NCBI RefSeq assembly: GCF_049686335.1
Contig: NZ_JBAVHX010000004.1
Location: forward strand, 186,001-250,000
DNA: 64,000 bases
Direction: 5' to 3'
From: Buttiauxella sp049686335
GTDB lineage: Bacteria > Pseudomonadota > Gammaproteobacteria > Enterobacterales > Enterobacteriaceae
Notes under the pieces: generated by a model
What the model was told of the DNA's origin: nothing
Databases searched by the model: none
What the model saw: the letters and a program-made list of their open reading frames with translations, nothing else
Program-made: the position numbers and the translations under genes
In this document: positions 32,213 through 41,505 of the stretch, piece by piece
Layout of the letters: the number at the start of each line of letters is the position of its first letter
How positions within the stretch are numbered: position 1 is the stretch's first letter

Positions 32213-33013
32213 TTACGGTAGACAAATCGCTGCAAATTCAGCAAGGCTGAAACCATGGCGCGGGTGACTGACCTGCAGGCCGAATTTATCCTGCAGCAGT
32301 TGATATAACTCGTCAGCCTCATCTATGGTTCGAGGCTGCCCGTCATTAAATTGTCGATCGTTTTGCGTGAGCGTCGCGCCATCCGGTTTCTTCAGGCACA
32401 TCATTAAATGATGACAGAAATGCGACTTCGGCCAGGTCGAAACATAATGATTGGCGACCTCAAAGTCTGACGGGTATTGGGGCTGTAAATCGAAGCGATA
32501 CAACGGCTGCCAGCTATCTTGCTGGTGAAAACTGAGCAAATAGTCGTCATCTACCAGCGTTAACCGGTAATCACCAAAGTCGGTGGTTTGCACGACATCC
32601 GCTTCGAGACGCAGCGCTGAGGTCAGCGTTTTACCGCCAAAACCCACATCTGCTATATAACGTTGCTGATTAATCGTGATGAGTAATAAGCGATGGGTGC
32701 GAGGCGGCATCTCGGCAGGTTGCGCTATCAATACTCGCGCACCTAAGTCTTCGACCACAAAGCCGATTTGCTCAAGAGCCGCATGCAGCAATGCATTTTG
32801 CTCGTAGCAGTACCCCCCTCGCCCAGCGACCACCAGTTTTTCAAATACCGATTCAATATCTAAGTGGATTTCGCGCCTTAGCAGAACATCGATATTTTCA
32901 AACGGGATGGCGCATGTATGCAGCAGATGAATGCGTTGCAAGGTGTCGAGATTCGGTTTTGCCATGCCCCGGGATCCGATGCGCGTGAAATATGCCTGCA
33001 GGTCAAAAGCCAT
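32213..33013 (-). CDS. nhoA: NhoA, arylamine N-acetyltransferase
   Basis: A 266-residue acetyl-CoA-dependent NAT enzyme with the complete triad C69 (GRGGYCYEQN), H107 (PPRTHRLLL) and D122 (IADVGFGG). It acetylates arylamines, arylhydroxylamines and hydrazines in the cytoplasm. It is about 15 residues shorter than E. coli NhoA at the C-terminus. It runs toward pptA. Confidence 0.93.
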   Translation of the reverse strand: MAFDLQAYFTRIGSRGMAKPNLDTLQRIHLLHTCAIPFENIDVLLRREIHLDIESVFEKLVVAGRGGYCYEQNALLHAALEQIGFVVEDLGARVLIAQPAEMPPRTHRLLLITINQQRYIADVGFGGKTLTSALRLEADVVQTTDFGDYRLTLVDDDYLLSFHQQDSWQPLYRFDLQPQYPSDFEVANHYVSTWPKSHFCHHLMMCLKKPDGATLTQNDRQFNDGQPRTIDEADELYQLLQDKFGLQVSHPRHGFSLAEFAAICLP

Positions 33014-33122
33014 TATCTCAATCTCTTAAAAACGGATGACTTCACTATAATGCGTTTTTTTGTGCGCAAATGATCGATAATGCCCTACAAACCGGAATAT
33101 GAGCGCTATAAGGAAACCCGCC

Positions 33123-34205
33123 GTGAAAACCAAATCGATGACGCTTTACGATGTGGCGAAACATGCCAATGTTTCCTATCAAACGGTCTCGCGCGTTATC
33201 AATCAGGCGGAGCACGTTTCTGACAAAACCCGGCGTAAAGTCGAAGCGTCAATGCAGTCGCTTAATTACGTTCCCAACCGCGTAGCACAGCAACTGGCGG
33301 GGAAACTGAGCCAGAATATTGGCCTGGTGACCAGTAATTTATCCCTGCACGCCCCGTCACAAATCGCCTCTGCCATAAAGTCTCAGGCCAGCAAACTTCA
33401 CTTTAATGTGATGATGTCGATGATTGAGCAGCCTGATTTGGATGCCTGTAAAAATGCAGTCAACAATTTGCTTTCGCAGCGCGTGGACGGCTTGATCGTC
33501 AACATCCCACTGGAAGATGAGCAAGTGCGAGCCGTCACGGAGATGTGCGGTAACGTGCCTGCGTTATTCCTCGATGTCTCGCCCGCGCTGATGATGAACA
33601 GTATTACTTTTGATGTGACGGCCGGTACGCAACTGGCGGTTGATCATCTGGTTGCGCAAGGCCACCAGCATATTGCTTTGCTCAGTGGGCCGCCGACCTC
33701 GGTTTCCGCCCGTATGCGCCTTGAGGGATGGCAACAGGCGCTGGCGCAACACCAGTTAAAGACCTGCGCGCAACTGCAGGGAGACTGGAGTTCGCATTCG
33801 GGTTATCTCCAGACGCTTGCGCTGCTGGGGCTTAATGTCACCTTCACCGCCCTGTTGGTCGCCAACGACCAGATGGCGTTAGGCGCTTTACGCGCGCTGC
33901 ATGAGTCGGGGTTATCCGTGCCAGGCCAGGTTTCGGTGATTGGCTATGATGACACCGAAGATAGCGCCTGTTTTATCCCGCCGCTCACCACCATTAAACA
34001 AGATTTTAAAGCGCTGGGAAGTGCCAGCGTCGACCGTCTGCTTAAACACATTCATGCACCGAATCAACCAGTGCAAGCCTCAGTGCTGCCGGTCACGTTA
34101 ATTGAGCGTAAAACCACTGCCGCTCCGGATACCTTTGCCACGTCGCCGCAGCAGCTTGCCGAGGCACTGACGGTGCTCGCCCGACAGGTTGCGCGGCTGA
34201 AGTAA
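33123..34205 (+). CDS. lacI: LacI, lactose repressor
   Basis: A 360-residue repressor, exactly the E. coli length. It has the helix-turn-helix VTLYDVA-type segment (MTLYDVAKHANVSYQTVSRVINQ), hinge VPNRVAQQLAGK, inducer-binding core (VANDQMALGALRA, YDDTEDSACFIPPLTTIKQDF) and a leucine-rich C-terminal tetramer tail (LAEALTVLARQVARL). The GTG at 33123 has AAGGA eight bases ahead, matching the GTG start of E. coli lacI. It is directly upstream of lacZ with a lac operator between. Confidence 0.95.
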   Translation: MKTKSMTLYDVAKHANVSYQTVSRVINQAEHVSDKTRRKVEASMQSLNYVPNRVAQQLAGKLSQNIGLVTSNLSLHAPSQIASAIKSQASKLHFNVMMSMIEQPDLDACKNAVNNLLSQRVDGLIVNIPLEDEQVRAVTEMCGNVPALFLDVSPALMMNSITFDVTAGTQLAVDHLVAQGHQHIALLSGPPTSVSARMRLEGWQQALAQHQLKTCAQLQGDWSSHSGYLQTLALLGLNVTFTALLVANDQMALGALRALHESGLSVPGQVSVIGYDDTEDSACFIPPLTTIKQDFKALGSASVDRLLKHIHAPNQPVQASVLPVTLIERKTTAAPDTFATSPQQLAEALTVLARQVARLK

Positions 34206-34209
34206 TTTC

Positions 34210-34225
34210 TGTGAATCGCCTCACC
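34210..34225 (+). promoter_or_regulatory. CRP site of the lac promoter
   Basis: TGTGA-N6-TCACC is a near-consensus CRP site. Its centre lies about 61 bp before the expected transcript start, the class-I spacing of E. coli lac. Confidence 0.85.
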
Positions 34226-34242
34226 TGAAACTGTTTTGCTGC

Positions 34243-34271
34243 TTTACTTTGCTGTGCACAAAAATCATAGT
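34243..34271 (+). promoter_or_regulatory. lacZ promoter
   Basis: TTTACT (34243-34248) and CATAGT (34266-34271) are 17 bp apart, between the CRP site and the operator. Compare TTTACA and TATGTT in E. coli. Confidence 0.65.
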
Positions 34272-34276
34272 GATTG

Positions 34277-34299
34277 AAATTGTGAGCGCATCGCAAAAA
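34277..34299 (+). promoter_or_regulatory. lac operator (O1-like)
   Basis: AATTGTGAGCGCATCGCAAA carries the strong left half AATTGTGAGC of lac O1 and an imperfect right half, placed just after the predicted start site. No auxiliary operators were searched systematically. Confidence 0.82.
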
Positions 34300-34317
34300 T
34301 ACAAAGGAACCTCCAGC

Positions 34318-37300
34318 ATGACTATTCAATCGGGTACTGTCGCCGCATCACTGGCAGCGATTCTTGGCCGCCGCGACTGGGAAAATCCAGCCGTCACGCA
34401 ACTCAATCGTCTGGCCGCTCATCCGCCGTTTGCCAGCTGGCGTGATGAACAGGCCGCGCGCGACGACATGAAATCTGAAAGCCTGATAAGCCTGAACGGT
34501 GACTGGCAGTTCAGCTACTTTACGCAGCCCGAGAAGGTTCCCGAAGGTTGGCTTGAGGCGAACTTACCTGATGCCCAGACCTTACCTGTGCCATCCAACT
34601 GGCAGATGTATGGTTTTGATGCGCCGATCTACACCAATGTTACCTACCCGATTCCAGTCACCCCACCATGCGTTCCTGAAGAAAATCCCACTGGTTGTTA
34701 CTCGCTCACATTTGACGTCGAGCCTTCGTGGTTAGAAAGTGGGCAGACGCGGATTATTTTTGAGGGCGTGAACTCTGCTTTTCACCTGTGGTGCAATGGC
34801 CACTGGATTGGCTACGGGCAGGACAGTCGCCTGCCGTCTGAATTTGACCTCAGTAACGTGCTGCATGTCGGGGAAAATCGCATTGCGGTGATGGTGCTGC
34901 GTTGGTGCGACGGGAGTTATCTCGAAGATCAGGATATGTGGCGCATGAGCGGGATTTTCCGCGATGTGACGCTGCTGCATAAACCCGTAACCCAGCTGAG
35001 CGATGTGCGCATCGCGACGCATCTTAATGAAGATTTTAGCCACGCTATTGTTGAAACGCAGGTAGTGGTCAAGGGTGAAATCGACAGCGCACTGCAAGTC
35101 TGCGTGCAATTGTGGCTAGGCGAACAGTGCGTAGGTGAAAAACAGCAAGCACTCGGCAGTGAGATTATTGATGAGCGTGGTGCCTATAGTGACCGCACTA
35201 CGCTCAAAATCCCGGTTGCCAATCCGCTGCTGTGGAGTGCTGAACAGCCCCATCTTTACCGCGCGGTGGTGGTTTTGCGCGATAACCAGGGGGCGACGAT
35301 AGAAGCAGAAGCCTGGGACGTTGGCGTGCGAAAAGTCGAAATTCATCAGGGATTGTTGAAGCTAAACGGCAAACCTTTGCTGATCCGTGGCACCAACCGC
35401 CACGAACATCATCCGGTAAATGGCCAGGTCATGGACGTTGAAACCATGCGCCAGGACATTTTGCTGATGAAGCAGCACAACTTTAATGCTGTGCGCTGCT
35501 CGCATTACCCCAATCATCCGCTGTGGTATCGCCTGTGTGACCGTTACGGGCTGTATGTGGTGGATGAAGCGAACATTGAAACCCACGGCATGGTGCCGAT
35601 GAATCGTCTGAGTGACGATCCGGTGTGGCTGCCCGCGATGACTGAACGCGTGACGCGCATGGTGCAACGCGACATCAACCATGCTTCGATTATCATCTGG
35701 TCGCTCGGCAACGAGTCGGGACACGGTGCGAATCACGACGCACTCTATCGCTGGATAAAATCAGTCGACCCTACGCGGCCGGTGCAGTACGAAGGCGGCG
35801 GCGCCAACAGTGCCGCCACCGATATTATTTGCCCGATGTATGCCCGCGTCGACCAGGATCAGCCCTTCCCGGCGGTACCAAAATGGTCAATTAAAAAATG
35901 GGTCGGCATGCCGGATGAAACCCGCCCGCTAATCCTCTGTGAGTATGCCCATGCCATGGGTAACAGCTTTGGCGGCTTCCATAAATACTGGCAGGCGTTC
36001 CGTCAGTATCCACGTTTACAAGGTGGTTTTGTCTGGGACTGGGTAGACCAATCGCTTATCAAACATGACGAGCACGGCGTGCCGTTTTCCGCATATGGCG
36101 GTGATTTCGGCGACAGGCCAAACGATCGCCAGTTCTGCATGAATGGCCTGGTATTTGCCGACCGCACGCCGCATCCGGCGCTGTATGAAGCCCAACAAGC
36201 ACAGCAGTTTTTCCAGTTTGACCTTCATCGCGAAAGCCCGTTGCGCCTTGAAATCACCAGCGAATATTTGTTCCGTCACAGCGATAATGAGCGTTTGATT
36301 TGGCAGGTTTCGCAAGCGGGCACGCCGCTCGCCGAAGGTGAAGCGCCGTTAGATATCGCGCCGCAAGGTAAGCAGGTTATCGTCCTCGATTCACTCCCTA
36401 CCATGACGGAAAGTGGCGACGTCTGGCTGACGGTAAAAGTGCAGCACATTAACGCCACGCAGTGGTCTGAAGCCGGACATATTTGCGCCTGGGATCAGTG
36501 GCAACTTGAGGGTGTACTGCACGCCACGCTGCCGCCGGTTAACGGCGAAGCCCCGACGCTTGAAGCCAGCCCCTGTCATTTTGATATCCGCCATGGTCGC
36601 CAGCACTGGCAATTCAAGCGTGAAACCGGACTGCTGAGCCAGTGGTGGAAAGCGCAGCAACCCACGCTGTTACAGCCACTCCAGGATCAGTTCACTCGAG
36701 CTCCGTTAGATAACGATATCGGTGTCAGTGAAGTGACGCGCATTGATCCCAACGCCTGGGTCGAGCGCTGGAAAGCGGCGGGCATGTACCAGCTTGAATC
36801 ACAGCTGGAATATTGTGAAGCGCAAGCGCTGGCCAGTGAAGTCCAGGTGCTTACGGTGCATCGCTGGCTGCACGACGGAAAAACCTTATTTGTCAGCCGC
36901 AAATTGTGGCGAATTGACTGCCAGGGCGCACTCCACATCAGTGTGGATGTTGACGTCGCGTTTGGTACCCCGCCACCTGCCCGTATCGGGCTGACCTGCC
37001 AGTTGGCTCAGGTTGAAGCGCAGGTGAACTGGCTGGGATTGGGGCCGCATGAGAACTACCCTGATCGTCAGCAATCCGCTCTGTTTGATTACTGGCAGCG
37101 CCCGCTTGAAGCGCTATATACCCCGTATGTTTTCCCGACGGAGAATGGCCTGCGTTGCGATACCCAGCGCCTGGAGTATGGCGACAATCTCTGGCAGGGG
37201 AAATTCCACTTCAATATCAGCCGCTTCAGCCAGCAACAATTGCGCGAAACCTCGCATCGTCATTTGTTGGTAGAAGAACCGGGAACATGCCTGAATCTGG

Positions 37301-37413
37301 ATGGTTTCCATATGGGCGTAGGCGGTGATGATTCCTGGAGCCCGAGCGTGTCGCCGGAGTATTTGCTCGATAAACAGCATTATCACTACGAGATCAGCTG
37401 GCTACGTAGTTAA
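34318..37413 (+). CDS. lacZ: LacZ, beta-galactosidase
   Basis: A 1031-residue glycosyl hydrolase family 2 enzyme (E. coli 1023). The acid/base glutamate is in WSLGNESGHG and the nucleophile in LILCEYAHAMGNS; the N-terminal complementation segment (RRDWENPAVTQLNRLAAHPPF) and the domain-5 C-terminus are present. It hydrolyses lactose to glucose and galactose. AAAGGA precedes ATG 34318; the frame is open further upstream through the operator. No lacY or lacA follows, so lactose entry needs another permease. Confidence 0.96.
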   Translation: MTIQSGTVAASLAAILGRRDWENPAVTQLNRLAAHPPFASWRDEQAARDDMKSESLISLNGDWQFSYFTQPEKVPEGWLEANLPDAQTLPVPSNWQMYGFDAPIYTNVTYPIPVTPPCVPEENPTGCYSLTFDVEPSWLESGQTRIIFEGVNSAFHLWCNGHWIGYGQDSRLPSEFDLSNVLHVGENRIAVMVLRWCDGSYLEDQDMWRMSGIFRDVTLLHKPVTQLSDVRIATHLNEDFSHAIVETQVVVKGEIDSALQVCVQLWLGEQCVGEKQQALGSEIIDERGAYSDRTTLKIPVANPLLWSAEQPHLYRAVVVLRDNQGATIEAEAWDVGVRKVEIHQGLLKLNGKPLLIRGTNRHEHHPVNGQVMDVETMRQDILLMKQHNFNAVRCSHYPNHPLWYRLCDRYGLYVVDEANIETHGMVPMNRLSDDPVWLPAMTERVTRMVQRDINHASIIIWSLGNESGHGANHDALYRWIKSVDPTRPVQYEGGGANSAATDIICPMYARVDQDQPFPAVPKWSIKKWVGMPDETRPLILCEYAHAMGNSFGGFHKYWQAFRQYPRLQGGFVWDWVDQSLIKHDEHGVPFSAYGGDFGDRPNDRQFCMNGLVFADRTPHPALYEAQQAQQFFQFDLHRESPLRLEITSEYLFRHSDNERLIWQVSQAGTPLAEGEAPLDIAPQGKQVIVLDSLPTMTESGDVWLTVKVQHINATQWSEAGHICAWDQWQLEGVLHATLPPVNGEAPTLEASPCHFDIRHGRQHWQFKRETGLLSQWWKAQQPTLLQPLQDQFTRAPLDNDIGVSEVTRIDPNAWVERWKAAGMYQLESQLEYCEAQALASEVQVLTVHRWLHDGKTLFVSRKLWRIDCQGALHISVDVDVAFGTPPPARIGLTCQLAQVEAQVNWLGLGPHENYPDRQQSALFDYWQRPLEALYTPYVFPTENGLRCDTQRLEYGDNLWQGKFHFNISRFSQQQLRETSHRHLLVEEPGTCLNLDGFHMGVGGDDSWSPSVSPEYLLDKQHYHYEISWLRS

Positions 37414-37430
37414 AACCTCGTCTCTTCCCA

Positions 37431-37475
37431 GGCAACGCGGATTTTCCGTGTTGCCATTTCGTAACATTTTTTTCT
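37431..37475 (+). terminator. terminator-like hairpin after lacZ
   Basis: GGCAAC...GTTGCC forms an imperfect stem (37431-37455) with a T-rich tail 12 bases later (37468-37475). It suggests that the lac transcript ends after lacZ. Confidence 0.55.
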
Positions 37476-37621
37476 CCTTCCTCCCTTCTTTTTCGACAAA
37501 AGTGATTAGCGTCCGTTAACAATCCTGTATAGGATTTAGCGCCCGATTTGCTATGGCGCTGAATTTATAAAAATGTCAGGCAAATACACGGGGATCTTTT
37601 CAACAAGGGAACAGGGTAAAC

Positions 37622-39103
37622 ATGCAAACAACACAAAAAACGGAAGCGGAAAAACACGCGGCCAAACGGCGCTGGCTGAATTCTCACGATTCCGGTTATC
37701 ACAAAGCGATGGGCAACCGTCAGGTTCAGATGATTGCCATCGGCGGCGCCATTGGTACCGGCCTGTTTTTAGGCGCAGGCGCGCGTCTTCAAATGGCAGG
37801 CCCTGCGTTAGCACTGGTCTATCTGGTGTGCGGGATCTTCTCATTCTTCATTCTGCGCGCACTGGGTGAACTGGTATTGCATCGCCCTTCAAGCGGCAGT
37901 TTTGTCTCATACGCCCGTGAGTTTCTTGGGGAAAAAGCCTCTTATGTCGCCGGCTGGATGTACTTCGTCAACTGGGCGATGACCGGCATTGTCGATATCA
38001 CCGCCGTGGCACTGTATATGCACTACTGGGGCGCATTCGGTGATGTCCCGCAATGGGTGTTTGCCCTTTGTGCGCTGGGGATTGTCGGCACCATGAACAT
38101 GATCGGCGTAAAATGGTTCGCCGAAATGGAGTTCTGGTTTGCATTAATCAAAGTTCTCGCCATCGTGGTCTTTTTGGTCGTCGGTACCATATTCCTCGGC
38201 AGCGGTAAAATGCTTGATGGCAACGCGACCGGCTTTCACTTAATAACCGATAATGGCGGATTCTTCCCCCATGGCTTGCTGCCCGCTTTAGTGCTGGTTC
38301 AGGGGGTGGTGTTTGCCTTTGCTTCGATTGAACTGGTGGGCACCGCCGCAGGCGAATGTAAAGACCCGCAGACCATGGTGCCGAAAGCGATTAACAGCGT
38401 TATCTGGCGTATCGGTCTGTTTTACGTCGGTTCAGTGGTTTTACTGGTGCTGTTACTGCCGTGGAATGCCTATCAAGCAGGGCAAAGTCCGTTTGTGACA
38501 TTTTTCTCCAAACTCGGCGTGCCTTACATCGGCGACATTATGAATATGGTGGTGCTGAGTGCTGCGCTTTCCAGCCTCAACTCAGGCCTCTATTCCACCG
38601 GGCGTATTCTGCGTTCGATGTCGATGGGCGGTTCTGCGCCTAAATTCATGTCGAAGATGAGCAAGCAGCAGGTCCCTTACGCGGGAATTCTGGTCACGTT
38701 GGGTGTGTATGTGATTGGCGTGCTGTTAAATTACCTGGTGCCGTCACAAGTGTTCGAAATCGTCCTCAACGTTGCGTCGCTGGGGATTATCTCTTCCTGG
38801 GCGTTTATTGTGGTTTGCCAGATGCGTCTGCGCAAAGCGATTAAAGAAGGCAAAGCAGCAGATGTCAGCTTTAAATTGCCTGGAGCGCCGTACACTTCAT
38901 GGCTGACGTTGTTATTCCTGTTTAGCGTGCTGGTGCTGATGAGTTTTGATTATCCGAACGGGACTTATACCATCGCCTCTATTCCGTTGATTGCTTTGCT
39001 GCTGGTGCTGGGCTGGTTTGGTGCCCGTAAACGAGTGCGCGAAATTGCCAGTCAGGTAGATTTCCACCACGAAGAAAGCACCACGTTGAAGGATAAGGGT
39101 TAA
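37622..39103 (+). CDS. ansP: AnsP, L-asparagine permease
   Basis: A 493-residue amino-acid/polyamine/organocation transporter with 12 helices and the amino-acid-permease signature (MIAIGGAIGTGLFLGAG near the start; ELVGTAAGE loop). The sequence is close to E. coli AnsP (499), including the charged head (KRRWLNSHDSGYHKAMGNRQVQ). It imports asparagine with protons. It is next to pqqU, as in E. coli apart from the missing yncE. Confidence 0.93.
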   Translation: MQTTQKTEAEKHAAKRRWLNSHDSGYHKAMGNRQVQMIAIGGAIGTGLFLGAGARLQMAGPALALVYLVCGIFSFFILRALGELVLHRPSSGSFVSYAREFLGEKASYVAGWMYFVNWAMTGIVDITAVALYMHYWGAFGDVPQWVFALCALGIVGTMNMIGVKWFAEMEFWFALIKVLAIVVFLVVGTIFLGSGKMLDGNATGFHLITDNGGFFPHGLLPALVLVQGVVFAFASIELVGTAAGECKDPQTMVPKAINSVIWRIGLFYVGSVVLLVLLLPWNAYQAGQSPFVTFFSKLGVPYIGDIMNMVVLSAALSSLNSGLYSTGRILRSMSMGGSAPKFMSKMSKQQVPYAGILVTLGVYVIGVLLNYLVPSQVFEIVLNVASLGIISSWAFIVVCQMRLRKAIKEGKAADVSFKLPGAPYTSWLTLLFLFSVLVLMSFDYPNGTYTIASIPLIALLLVLGWFGARKRVREIASQVDFHHEESTTLKDKG

Positions 39104-39119
39104 GTCACTTTGCTTTAAA

Positions 39120-39153
39120 AAAGATAGCTACGCTTAGATGGGTGGCTATCTTT
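39120..39153 (+). terminator. hairpin after ansP
   Basis: AAAGATAGC and GCTATCTTT pair around a 16-base loop. The flanking A and T bases add to the stem. It is probably the ansP terminator. Confidence 0.6.
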
Positions 39154-39322
39154 ACCTCCCACCAATCATTCATGCCAACAATTCTTGCCAGAAATCGCCG
39201 CCGCATTAACGTTATGTGCCGTTAACACTTTTCAAACATTCATCACAAGTATTAACATATACACTAGAATGTTCCAGATGGTTCGTCTGGAGCGTAAATG
39301 CTCCCACCTGTGAAAATGTCTG

Positions 39323-41443
39323 ATGAAAATTGTGCAACATGGAAAGATCTCCCTTCCACTGATACTCGTCCCGGCGCTGTCGTCTTTTGCCCTTCCTGCG
39401 CTCGCAGCAGAAGACACGATGGTCGTTACCGCAACGCAAGGGACGATTTCCGAGCTGGATACCCCTGCGGCAGTGAGTGTCATTAATGGCGACGATATGC
39501 GTCAGGCCGCACCACGCGTGAATCTTTCAGAAAGCCTGAGCAGCATACCGGGCCTGCAAGTCCAGAACCGCCAGAACTATGCGCAAGATTTGCAGCTTTC
39601 GATTCGTGGATTCGGCTCGCGCTCAACGTATGGCGTGCGCGGAATACGCATGTATGTGGATGGTATTCCCGCCACCATGCCCGACGGGCAAGGCCAGACC
39701 TCAAATATCGATTTAAACAGCGTTGAAAGCGTTGAAGTTTTACGCGGTCCCTTCTCTGCGTTGTACGGAAACTCCTCCGGCGGCGTGGTGAATGTCACCA
39801 CCACCACTGGCACGCAGCCCCCGACCTTTGAAGCCAGTAGCTATTACGGCAGTTTCGGTAGCTGGCGCAACAGCATCAAAGCGACTGGCGCAACGGGTGA
39901 CGGCACCCAGGCGGGCGATGTCGATTACGCCATTTCTGCTTCGCGCTTTACCACTCACGGTTATCGTGACCACAGCAGTGCACAAAAGAATCTCGGCAAC
40001 GCCAAATTGGGCGTGCGTCTTAACGAAGCCAGCAAATTGACGCTGATGCTCAATAGTGTCGATATTGATGCCAATGATCCGGGCGGCTTAACCGAGCAGG
40101 AATGGCATGACAACCCGACTCAGGCACCGCGCGCTGAGCAGTACAACACGCGCAAAACCACCAAACAGACCCAGGCCGGGCTGCGTTATGACCGCCAGCT
40201 TTCTGCGGACGATGATCTAAGTATCATGGCTTACGCGGGCGTGCGCGAAACGACGCAATATCAATCGATTCCTGTCGCACCGCAGTTAAATCCGACTCAT
40301 CCGGGCGGCGTTATCGAGCTTTCACGTCACTATCAAGGAATTGATTCACGCTGGACGCATCGTGGGAATTGGCTGTCCGTTCCGGTGACGTTTACCACCG
40401 GTCTTGATTACGAAACCATGTCGGAAAAGCGCAAAGGTTATGAAAACTTTGTGGTAGAAAACGGCTCCACAGTTTTGGGTGAGAAAGGCGATTTGCGCCG
40501 TGACGAACGCAATCTGATGTGGAACGTCGATCCTTACCTGCAAACCGCCTGGCAGTTGACTGATAAGTTGAGTCTGGATGCGGGTGTGCGCTTTAGCTCG
40601 GTATACTTCGACTCCAATGATCAGTACATCACCACGCTCAATGGCGATGACAGCGGCGATGCGAGCTATCACAAATGGCTGCCAGCCGCGGCGCTGAAGT
40701 ATGCCGTCACTGACGCATGGAATATTTATACCTCCGCGGGTCGCGGCTTTGAAACGCCAACCATCAACGAGCTTTCGTATCGGGATAATGGCCAGTCCGG
40801 TCTGAACTTTGGCTTAAAACCGGCCACCAGCGATACCATTGAAGTCGGTAGCAAAACCCGACTCGGCAATAGCCTGTTGACGGCGGCACTCTTCCAGACC
40901 GACACCGACGATGAGATTGTCGCTGACCAAAGTAGCGGCGGGCGCACAACTTACAAAAATGCCGGTGAAACACGACGTCGCGGGATGGAGCTTTCCGCTG
41001 ATAGCCAGCTTGGCTATGACTGGCGTGTCAAAATGGCGTGGACTTATCTCGATGCAACTTATCGCAGCAACGCCTGTGGTGCCGACAATTGCGAGGGAAA
41101 TCGCATTCCCGGTATTGCACGCAATATGGGCTACGCGTCGCTTGAATACGCACCACCAGAAGGTTTCTATGCCGGAGCTGACGTGCGATATATGAGTGAT
41201 ATTCAAGCCAATGACGAGAATACTGCCCAGGCGCCAACTTATACCGTTGCCTCGCTGAACAGTGGTTACAAACTGCGTATTCAGGAACGCTGGATGCTGG
41301 ATGTCTGGGGTCGCGTCGATAACTTATTCGACCGGGAATATGTCGGGTCCGTCATCGTTAATGAAGGGAATGGTCGTTACTTCGAACCTGCACCAGGACG
41401 CAATTATGGCGTGGGTGTGAATCTGAGTTACACCTTCCTGTAA
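39323..41443 (+). CDS. pqqU: PqqU (YncD), TonB-dependent outer-membrane receptor
   Basis: A 706-residue TonB-dependent receptor: signal peptide ending ALPALA-AE, TonB box DTMVVTA right after it, plug domain (SIRGFGSRSTYGVRGIRMYVDGIPATMPDGQGQT cannot be mistaken; about 40-160), then a 22-strand barrel ending ...GVNLSYTFL with a terminal aromatic/Leu. E. coli YncD has been shown to take up the cofactor PQQ. It lies beside tonB here, which E. coli does not have, and converges on it over a shared terminator. Confidence 0.93.
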   Translation: MKIVQHGKISLPLILVPALSSFALPALAAEDTMVVTATQGTISELDTPAAVSVINGDDMRQAAPRVNLSESLSSIPGLQVQNRQNYAQDLQLSIRGFGSRSTYGVRGIRMYVDGIPATMPDGQGQTSNIDLNSVESVEVLRGPFSALYGNSSGGVVNVTTTTGTQPPTFEASSYYGSFGSWRNSIKATGATGDGTQAGDVDYAISASRFTTHGYRDHSSAQKNLGNAKLGVRLNEASKLTLMLNSVDIDANDPGGLTEQEWHDNPTQAPRAEQYNTRKTTKQTQAGLRYDRQLSADDDLSIMAYAGVRETTQYQSIPVAPQLNPTHPGGVIELSRHYQGIDSRWTHRGNWLSVPVTFTTGLDYETMSEKRKGYENFVVENGSTVLGEKGDLRRDERNLMWNVDPYLQTAWQLTDKLSLDAGVRFSSVYFDSNDQYITTLNGDDSGDASYHKWLPAAALKYAVTDAWNIYTSAGRGFETPTINELSYRDNGQSGLNFGLKPATSDTIEVGSKTRLGNSLLTAALFQTDTDDEIVADQSSGGRTTYKNAGETRRRGMELSADSQLGYDWRVKMAWTYLDATYRSNACGADNCEGNRIPGIARNMGYASLEYAPPEGFYAGADVRYMSDIQANDENTAQAPTYTVASLNSGYKLRIQERWMLDVWGRVDNLFDREYVGSVIVNEGNGRYFEPAPGRNYGVGVNLSYTFL

Positions 41444-41460
41444 GCCATCGTAGCAACAAA

Positions 41461-41487
41461 AAACGGAACCCTGGGGTTCCGTTTTTT
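41461..41487. terminator. bidirectional terminator pqqU / tonB
   Basis: A 10-bp stem AAACGGAACC and GGTTCCGTTT around CTGG, with T-run on one side and A-run on the other, between convergent genes. Confidence 0.92.
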
Positions 41488-41505
41488 TGCAGCACTGGAG
41501 TTCGA

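Noticed and set aside
32152..32322. N-terminal extension of pptA
   Set aside because: It overlaps nhoA and would bury the catalytic N-terminal proline; the GTG start has a good ribosome site.
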